A DNA stretch of 64,000 nucleotides from Paenibacillus_E sp052115445 (GTDB taxonomy: Bacteria; Bacillota; Bacilli; Paenibacillales; NBRC-103111): positions 248,001-312,000 of the forward strand of contig NZ_JBFRGR010000006.1 in NCBI RefSeq assembly GCF_052115445.1. Direction: 5' to 3'. The position numbers were made by a program, and so were the translations under genes. Shown here piece by piece: positions 58,005-64,000 of this stretch. Each line of letters opens with the position of its first letter. Positions within the stretch are counted from its first letter, which is position 1. The notes under the pieces are model-generated. The model saw nothing but the letters and a program-made list of their open reading frames with translations, ran no database searches and had not been told where the DNA came from.

Positions 58005-58682
58005 CTATTTGAAATACGTAGGGAACTTCTCTTTTAATAATGCTTGATCAGCAATGCCAACTTGAAGATGCGCGCGTATCAATTTTTCTGCCTTATCTGG
58101 CTGCTGCTCTTGGATGGCATCCACAATCTGCCCATGTTGCGCATAGAGCTCATCCCAATGATGATCAGTCGCTAAGCGAAGCATACGGGTGCGGTTCAAA
58201 TGCACATTAATTTGCCCAATGACTGCCCAGGTGTTCATTTTCTTGCAGCCTTCGAAGATCGTCCGATGAAACTCCTCATCAAGCTCAAACATTTTCTTGA
58301 AGTCTTGTTCATCCATACACACTTTCTGCGAGGCTAAATTCATTTGAAGCAAGCGTAGGGACTCTTCCGGAAAAGAGAGACAGGCCAAGCGAATAACGGC
58401 GCTTTCTAGATGTTCGCGAATGAAGCGAGCTTCATCCACCAGCTCCAGATCAATACGAGAGACTACCGTACCGCGTTGTGGATAAATATCCAGCAAGCCT
58501 TCCTGTGCTAATTGGACGAAGCTTTCCCGAACAGGTGTCCGACTCACGTTGAAGCTTACCGACATTTCTTTCTCCGAAATGGTTGCACCTGGAAGCAGGG
58601 CAAGACTCAGAATTTGAGCCTTTAGCGTGTGGTAAACGGCATCACGTGTCGAACTAATCAGTGGTTTTTTGAAATAATCCAT
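58005..58682 (-). CDS. GntR/FadR-family regulator of the uxu operon
   Basis: This 225-residue repressor has an N-terminal GntR winged helix (DAVYHTLKAQILSLALLPGA, SEKEMSVSFNVSRTPVRESF, GLLDIYPQRGTVVS) and a C-terminal all-helical FadR effector domain with Asp/His metal ligands. A longer frame reaches 58853, but GGAGATCCC precedes the ATG at 58682, which also matches the family start. It is the first gene of uxuR-uxuA-uxuB and a 26-bp palindrome lies 35 bases upstream, so it probably represses its own operon until a uronate intermediate binds. Confidence 0.9.
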   Translation of the reverse strand: MDYFKKPLISSTRDAVYHTLKAQILSLALLPGATISEKEMSVSFNVSRTPVRESFVQLAQEGLLDIYPQRGTVVSRIDLELVDEARFIREHLESAVIRLACLSFPEESLRLLQMNLASQKVCMDEQDFKKMFELDEEFHRTIFEGCKKMNTWAVIGQINVHLNRTRMLRLATDHHWDELYAQHGQIVDAIQEQQPDKAEKLIRAHLQVGIADQALLKEKFPTYFK

Positions 58683-58716
58683 AGGGATCTCCTTTGCAAA
58701 ATGAAGCTTAAAACTT

Positions 58717-58742
58717 ATACTACCATACTTGTATGGTAGTAT
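58717..58742 (-). promoter_or_regulatory. 26-bp perfect palindrome, probable uxu operator
   Basis: ATACTACCATAC and GTATGGTAGTAT are perfect 12-base arms separated by TT. It lies 35 bases upstream of the GntR gene start, where repressor binding would block the promoter. Confidence 0.85.
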
Positions 58743-58812
58743 GGAAGCGGAGAATTGATTAATGAATCTTCGTAGATTCGGAACGCCGCCTACCGTTTTG
58801 AACAAAATAAAA

Positions 58813-58869
58813 ACACCGCATGCAGCTCGTGCTTTCCTCACTAGGAGTAACACGAATCACATGCGGTGT
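58813..58869 (-). terminator. Terminator of the ParB-like gene
   Basis: On the minus strand ACACCGCATG pairs with CATGCGGTGT around an inner hairpin (CGTGTTACTCC/AGGAAAGCACG), followed by TTTTTATTTTG. It begins 10 bases past the gene. Confidence 0.85.
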
Positions 58870-58878
58870 AGGTTAATT

Positions 58879-59961
58879 TTAACGAGAGACAGCGAAGCTT
58901 TGTACCGTTCTCCAAGCTTCTAATTGCTTCTCTAATTGTTTCACTAACGTCGAGACGTCTTGGGAGAATTGCTCTCTTTGTTGCTCATTCATCCCAATCT
59001 GTTCCTGCTGCAGCTCGCTAGAAGTAGGTGGAGTGGGAATCGTTTGAAGCAATTGCTGTAGTCTAGCTTGTAACAGCGATCCAGCAGCAACAGGTACATC
59101 AGCTTGCGATATAGCAGGATTAGCTTCTACTGGCAGCCCCACGTTGTTATCATCAATCCCCTGCGCAGCAGGTACGGCAACTTCTTGAACCTCAACTTTG
59201 ATCTTCTCTGCTTTCGCAGGTGCCTTGGCAGCGATCGGCTTCGCTCGTTCAGCCCGATTGTTCTGGAAGGTAGACCAGGTTTCGATTAGTTCAGGCCCTG
59301 ATTTATAGAGCAACTGCCCCTTGATTCGGTCAGAGATGTCTTTATCCTTAAACATCTTGGCAATTTTCTTCACATCACTGACTGGCATTTCATCACGTGC
59401 CATGATCAGGGCTAAGGGATCACGATGCTCCAATGGGAGATCCTTCAACGGCAGCAATTGATCTTCCGTAAGCTTATCTTTGCGAATCTCCGTGCCGCCT
59501 ACGATGAGCTTCTTTACGGAATTCCCAAACTTAAGCAGTTCACACTTGTTTTTGATATACGTTTCAGGTTTGCCAAGCTTACCAGAAAGATATTTAATAG
59601 ATGAGCTGAATTTCGCATCATGCATGAGCTTATNGAAAGCTTCGGCTTCCTCAATGGGAGAGAAGCCTTCCCGTGTTAGATTTTCAGCAATCTGCTCCAA
59701 ATAGATTTCCATCTCATCCGTTACCGTGGACACGATACATGAAATGGTTGGAAGCCCGAGCATTTTGGTAGCTTTATATCTGCGATTGCCATAAATGATC
59801 TTATATCGGTTGTTGGCGGTTGTACGCACTTTGATCGGAGAGAGTAAGCCAATTTCCCCAATACTTTTCATTAATTCTTGCAGTGCTTCTTCATCGAACT
59901 GGTAGCGGGGCTGGTCCGTGTCCTCATCAATGAGATGCATAGAAATGTTATGTATGTCCAT
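58879..59961 (-). CDS. ParB/Spo0J-like nuclease-domain protein without adjacent ParA
   Basis: This 360-residue protein of the ParB family has an N-terminal CTPase/ParB domain (IHNISMHLIDEDTDQPRY, YGNRRYKATKMLGLP, and the box ENLTREGFSPIEEAEAF) and a helix-turn-helix middle (YLSGKLGKPETYIKNKCELL). The long C-terminal half is Ala/Pro/Gln-rich (about 240-330) and ends in a helix (SQDVSTLVKQLEKQLEAW). The ATG at 59961 follows GGAGACATGAAG; the upstream ATG at 59988 has no site. It has no parA or parS cluster beside it, so a role in chromosome partition is not obvious. It could be a Noc-like or phage-type DNA-binding protein. One N (59634) lies in the ParB domain. Confidence 0.85.
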   Translation of the reverse strand: MDIHNISMHLIDEDTDQPRYQFDEEALQELMKSIGEIGLLSPIKVRTTANNRYKIIYGNRRYKATKMLGLPTISCIVSTVTDEMEIYLEQIAENLTREGFSPIEEAEAFXKLMHDAKFSSSIKYLSGKLGKPETYIKNKCELLKFGNSVKKLIVGGTEIRKDKLTEDQLLPLKDLPLEHRDPLALIMARDEMPVSDVKKIAKMFKDKDISDRIKGQLLYKSGPELIETWSTFQNNRAERAKPIAAKAPAKAEKIKVEVQEVAVPAAQGIDDNNVGLPVEANPAISQADVPVAAGSLLQARLQQLLQTIPTPPTSSELQQEQIGMNEQQREQFSQDVSTLVKQLEKQLEAWRTVQSFAVSR

Positions 59962-60279
59962 CTTCATGTCTCCATTCGTCAGGGTCATCTAGTCTAATTA
60001 TATATCAAGGAAGGAAGTGTGGGAACGTCAATTCGCTAGAAAGGATTTGGTAGGGGGATTATGGACCATGCGTTATGGCATAGTGCTATTTACACGAGTA
60101 GTCTTTATGGCGAGACTTAAGTCCCAGAAAGACCAGGCGTTACCACGAAGTGCATAACTCATGTATAAACAAGCCCGGAGGCAAATAAATGTATTGCCAG
60201 TAAGGGAGAAGAGATGAAATAATAGTGAAAGTTGTCGAATTATGTTCCTGCTTCAAGTCAAATTTGGGAGGAAAGACCT
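59962..60279. other. Control region between the ParB-like and GGDEF/EAL genes
   Basis: TTGACG on the minus strand (near 60029) with TATAAT-like sequence 23 bases on may serve the ParB gene, at non-ideal spacing. On the plus strand I saw no clear promoter and no c-di-GMP riboswitch motif before the c-di-GMP gene. Confidence 0.35.
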
Positions 60280-62594
60280 ATGAACAGAATGCAGTACTTC
60301 TTCTTATCCCTCATCTTTGTCCTTCTGTTTACCTCAACTGAATCGGTGCTCACTACCTATAAAAAATCGCTTCTGAATGAACTGCAAAGTACGGAGGCTG
60401 CCCAATTATCTGCCAAGCTGTTGCCTTACAGTCTGTCATTAATCGTAATTTTAATTTGATGCTAAGTTTAGAGGCCTTTGTCAGCGCCGGCTATTTGAAA
60501 GACAAAAGTGATCAAGAGATTCATGCGTATATTGAAGCGTTATATGCAGGTTCACAAGCGTCTGCCTTTAATGTTGTCATAGCACCACATGGGGTTATGA
60601 AGTTCGTTTATCCTTTGAAAGGGAATGAGGATATTATGGATTGGGATCTCCTGAAGGATCCTCGAGAGAATGTTCAGACGCAAGTCAATCAATCTCTGCA
60701 AACGAAAAAAATGACGACCGACGGTCCTTTTATGCTGCTTCAAGGTGTGCAAGGTTTGGTAGCTCGTAAAGCACTTTTTCAAGATGGCGTTTTCTGGGGC
60801 TTCGTCTCCGTTGCCATTAACATGGACAAGTTGCTTATTGAAGCAGGGATTGAAGACGATGCTGATGAAGGGCTGAGGATGGCCATTCGAAGTCCAGGCA
60901 TGACAGCATTTTATGGGGGAAATACAACGTTCTTGCAGTCCCCATTGATCTCTGTGATCGATCTTCAGGATACGAAATGGGAACTAGCAGCTACCCCTCC
61001 CGTTAGCGCGGTAAAAACGATCAATATTCAAATGCTCATCATCCGCTTTTCCATACTTCTCGTTTTATTTCTAGGCTTATTCTTCATTATCTATATCATT
61101 CGACAACGTGATCGGCTCAGTGAAGCTGTGAACGAAAGGACACAGGAGCTGCAGATCGCGAATGAAGATTTGACAGCGGCCAATGAAGAGTTGATTGCGG
61201 GTCAGCAGGAACTACAGGAGTCTACGAAGCGGATGCAGGAATCGGAGCAAATGTTGTCCTATATGGCCTACCACGATGTACTGACAGGCATACATAACCG
61301 TGCTCATTTTCAGATGATGTTGAAAGAACAAATTACTTACAATCAGGTGAGGGGGACCTCACTCGTCGTCCTTTTCTTTGATCTTGATAATTTTAAAATG
61401 GTCAACGATTCACATGGGCATCATATGGGGGACTATATGCTGCAAAAGGTTGTTCAACGCATCCAGCAATCTCATTTGGTTTTCCATACTTTTGCTAGAT
61501 TTGGTGGAGATGAATTTGCGATTTTATTGGAGAATTGCTCTAGCCAGCAGGAAATTCAAGCTTTCTGCGAACAACTTATTGCTGTCTTGAAACCGCCTTG
61601 TATATTGGCGAATCGTTCTTTCTTTATAAATGCGAGTATTGGCATTGTACAGTATCCATATGGCGGTGAAACGTGGGAAGCGCTGCTGAAAAATGCGGAT
61701 ATTGCGATGTATATGGCTAAAAAAGAAAGTGGCAGCTCCTATAGCTTCTTCAATCAACACATGGAGATGTTGTCCATTTCTAAGTTGGAAATGGAGAATC
61801 ATCTCCGTCAATCATTGGATCGAAATGAGCTTGAGATTGTATATCAACCCCAGGTGGATTGCATGAAGGGGGCAATTACAGGCGTTGAAGCACTTTTACG
61901 TTGGAATCATACGACGAAAGGCTACATTTCGCCGTCCGATTTTATTCCAGTAGCGGAGGAAATAGGACTTATTGATGTAATTGGTGAATGGGTGCTCCGC
62001 GGCGCGTGTAGTCAGATGAAAGCTTGGCATCGTCAAACGGATGAACCGCTGATGATCTCCGTTAATATTTCAGTCAAACAACTGCATGATGAACGCTTTG
62101 TGGATAAGGTTATTGCGATTCTAGAAGAAACCGGGCTGGAAGCACGATACTTGGAGATGGAAATCACGGAAAATGTAGCGATGCAGGACGAACAGATGGG
62201 CGTTTTGAATAGACTTCGCCAATTAGGAATCTCTATCTCCGTGGATGATTTCGGTACGCATTATTCATCCTTAAGCTATCTGAAAAGGTTTCCGGTCACG
62301 AAGATTAAACTGGACCAGTCCTTTGTTCGTGGTGTTCAAACCGATGACAAGGATCGCGCTATGATCAAAGCGATCATTTCTGTAGCGAAAGCTTTTGGGC
62401 TGCAAATGATTGCAGAGGGAGTAGAGACGGAAGAACAGGCGGACTTCTTGGTGGCGAATGGCTGCCATCACATCCAAGGCTATTATTTCTATAAGCCGAT
62501 GAAACCCGCACAGTTGCAAGCGATTCTGAATGATCAACTCCATGATAAATTGGCATTCTTAGGAGCAAATTCTGTTCATAAATATGATATATAA
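60280..62594 (+). pseudogene. CHASE-GGDEF-EAL protein gene with a frameshift near 60441-60455
   Basis: The ATG at 60280 (after GGGAGGAAAG) starts MNRMQYFFLSLIFVLLFTST, a membrane helix, and runs to LLPYSLSLIV before a TGA at about 60457. The next frame continues from NRNFNLMLSLEAFVSAGY, so a missing base near 60441 would restore one protein of about 771 residues. The rest is an extracytoplasmic CHASE-like sensor, a second membrane helix (RFSILLVLFLGLFFIIYIIR), a coiled coil, GGDEF (RFGGDEFAILLEN, without the RxxD inhibitory site) and EAL (VEALLRWNHTTKGY, TENVAM, VDDFGTHYSS, EGVETEEQ). Both domains look active, so it would make or break c-di-GMP. It is a genuine mutation or a sequencing error. 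Confidence 0.85.
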
Positions 62595-62599
62595 ATACC

Positions 62600-62632
62600 A
62601 AAGAGGTGCCCCTTCACTAGGGCACCTCTTTA
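62600..62632. terminator. Bidirectional terminator between the GGDEF/EAL and HisJ genes
   Basis: AAAGAGGTGCCC pairs with GGGCACCTCTTT around CTTCACTA. Confidence 0.88.
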
Positions 62633-62654
62633 GTATGGAATAAGAAAAAGTCCG

Positions 62655-63461
62655 CTACAGCGCGACAATTTGCTTCTGTTTATTTTCGAAATAGACCCAA
62701 TGCTGGAAGCCAATTTCCTTCAAAGTTTTCTGAACTTCTTCCCAATCGTCAGCAACGCGGCTAGGGACGTGGGCGTCAGAACCGAAAGTAACCTCGACGC
62801 CATAATGCAGCGCACGCTCTAGAATCTCATGCGAGGGGTACCAGCCGCCAACATCTTTCGTTTTGCCTGACGTATTAATTTCAATCGCAACGCCGGATTC
62901 TCCGATGATTTTCAAAGTCTCATCGACCTTTGGTGTCGCGATATCGGAAAAGGCAGGGTAGAACCCTTTCATCGCATCGATATGTCCTAGAATTTGGAAC
63001 ATTCCGGATTGAGCGGATTCAGCAATCAGACGATAATACTCTTCCTTGTGCTGAACTTTCTCAGCGTCATTCAACTTCTTCCATCGGTTACGATTGAAGA
63101 TACTCACACCTCCGGATAGATGGACGGAGCCAATGATGTAATCGAACGGATACTTTGCGTATTCTTGCTTATAAATCTCCACGTGCTCTGGGAAATAATC
63201 AGATTCCACACCTAAGAGTACATTGATTTTACCTGCATACGCTTGTTTGAGTTGAAGTACTTCCTCAATATAGCGGGGAAATTCGCTTTTTGCCATGGCG
63301 ATGGCAGGTTGTGCACGATCTTCCGAGCTTCCAAAGTAGGGGGAGTGATCGGAGATGCCAATTACTTGAAGGCCAGCTGCAATGGCTGCTTCAATATAGT
63401 CACGTATGGTATCTTGCGCATGTCCGCATCGCTCATGATGCGTATGTAAGTCGAATTTCAC
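62655..63461 (-). CDS. hisJ: PHP-family histidinol-phosphatase
   Basis: This 268-residue PHP metal-dependent phosphatase removes phosphate from L-histidinol phosphate in histidine synthesis. The metal-binding motifs are in order: FDLHTHHERCGHA, GISDHSPYF, GVESDYFPEH, IIGSVHLSGG, GHIDAMKGF, EINTSGK and FGSDAHVPSRV. ATG with GAAAGGCCT-type spacing. It lies 11 bases after the end of the LysR gene and may be cotranscribed with it. No other his genes are present in the window. Confidence 0.88.
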   Translation of the reverse strand: MKFDLHTHHERCGHAQDTIRDYIEAAIAAGLQVIGISDHSPYFGSSEDRAQPAIAMAKSEFPRYIEEVLQLKQAYAGKINVLLGVESDYFPEHVEIYKQEYAKYPFDYIIGSVHLSGGVSIFNRNRWKKLNDAEKVQHKEEYYRLIAESAQSGMFQILGHIDAMKGFYPAFSDIATPKVDETLKIIGESGVAIEINTSGKTKDVGGWYPSHEILERALHYGVEVTFGSDAHVPSRVADDWEEVQKTLKEIGFQHWVYFENKQKQIVAL

Positions 63462-63472
63462 TGAAAGGCCTC

Positions 63473-64000
63473 CTATTCAGAACCGATAAATTGCGTTTCC
63501 GGCATTCCTTTGAGATCGCGAAGAAATTGTTGCATGGCAGAATTCAAGTATCTTCCTGACTTATATACTACGCCTACCGGATGAGTAATATCCAGTTCGT
63601 TCACTTTTACCATCTTCAATGAGCCATGTCGCAGTTCATCCGCAACAGACATTTTGGAAATGATCGCAACACCTAGATTTAACTCGACCATGCGCTTCAC
63701 TTCCTCACTGCTAGACAACTCCATGACAATATGAGGCGAGACATCATAGGATTTGAAGATTTGATCGACGAAACGTCGACCCGCAGTTTCTGGGGAAAGC
63801 ATAATAAACGGAATATTTCTAAGTTTCTCGATAGATAAATGCGTGAAACGACTAAGAGGATGATGCGTGGAGACGATGAGTTCAAAATTATCATAGTAAA
63901 GCACGGAAGTCTCTAAAGCTGGATTCTTCTCAAACAAATACGTGATCCCAATATCGATATGACCGTTTTCCACGGATGTCATGATCTGAGAAGAGGTCAT
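63473..64000 (-). CDS. LysR family regulator, N-terminal part outside the window
   Basis: The 175 residues visible are the C-terminal effector domain of a LysR regulator (QIMTSVENGHIDIGITYLF, DNFELIVSTHHPLSRF, IPFIMLSPETAGRRFVDQIF, SSSEEVKRMVELNLGVAII). The frame is open to the right edge, so the DNA-binding domain lies beyond 64000. The ATG at the edge is an internal Met. The downstream neighbour on this strand is the histidinol-phosphatase gene. Confidence 0.88.
   Translation of the reverse strand: MTSSQIMTSVENGHIDIGITYLFEKNPALETSVLYYDNFELIVSTHHPLSRFTHLSIEKLRNIPFIMLSPETAGRRFVDQIFKSYDVSPHIVMELSSSEEVKRMVELNLGVAIISKMSVADELRHGSLKMVKVNELDITHPVGVVYKSGRYLNSAMQQFLRDLKGMPETQFIGSE

Noticed and set aside
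60060..60279. c-di-GMP riboswitch before the GGDEF/EAL gene
   Set aside because: No GEMM-I or GEMM-II consensus words were found.

Overview
The window looks like a draft chromosomal segment of a Paenibacillus-type Firmicute (Paenibacillaceae). The support is a dnaB-dnaI primosome pair, a Bacillus-type three-subunit sdhCAB operon, KtrAB potassium uptake, an S-layer (SLH) anchored exoenzyme, many carbohydrate ABC transporters without their own ATPases, strong GGAGG ribosome binding sites and several TTG/GTG starts. Nine single N bases (5980, 20947, 27158, 30167, 33366, 47018, 53634, 54479, 59634) show that this is unfinished sequence, which matters for the two apparently broken genes described below.

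Region 1-14.9 kb is mostly housekeeping: dnaB (partial), dnaI, a small yqzM-like membrane protein, a MerR regulator, trxA, uvrC, a CPBP/CAAX-type membrane protease, ktrB-ktrA with an adjacent orphan OmpR-type response regulator, a LysR regulator and sdhCAB. Region 15.1-22.5 kb is a compact sialic-acid catabolic operon: NanA lyase, a truncated SGNH hydrolase remnant, an ABC importer lacking an ATPase, NanE, a ROK kinase without the usual zinc motif, an RpiR regulator and a YhcH/NanQ anomerase. Region 22.7-25.7 kb is a guanidine-I (ykkC) type riboswitch with its own terminator, in front of an NMT1/SsuABC-like ABC importer. It is followed by a 9-bp tandem repeat, a dispersed repeat, a PhyH dioxygenase gene interrupted by an in-frame stop, a LacI regulator and a CDF metal exporter.

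Region 29.4-40.2 kb is the most coherent part. It holds a 1801-aa S-layer-anchored glycerophosphodiester phosphodiesterase, the antiterminator GlpP, a HAD phosphatase and a UgpB-UgpA-UgpE importer. Two 5' leaders (29685-29777 and 36030-36145) share a nearly identical 20-nt block that can form either an antiterminator or the 5' arm of a long terminator. The simplest reading is a GlpP-controlled regulon that releases glycerol-3-phosphate from wall or lipid glycerophosphodiesters and imports it.

Region 40.3-64 kb is accessory: a GH105 hydrolase with a decayed neighbour, two AraC regulators, CorA, a sugar isomerase-like protein, truncated hemoglobin, beta-glucuronidase, a CYTH protein, a BarA-like hybrid histidine kinase, a dense GC-rich repeat cluster, a nuclease-like/winged-helix fusion, uxuR-uxuA-uxuB (glucuronate catabolism, with a 26-bp palindromic operator), an orphan ParB-like protein, a frameshifted CHASE-GGDEF-EAL gene, a PHP histidinol phosphatase and the end of a LysR gene.

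Two about 60-nt small-RNA candidates, near 29.5 kb and 46.05 kb, share sequence, a terminator with two compensated base pairs and an upstream dyad at identical spacing. They are the least explained signal in the window.
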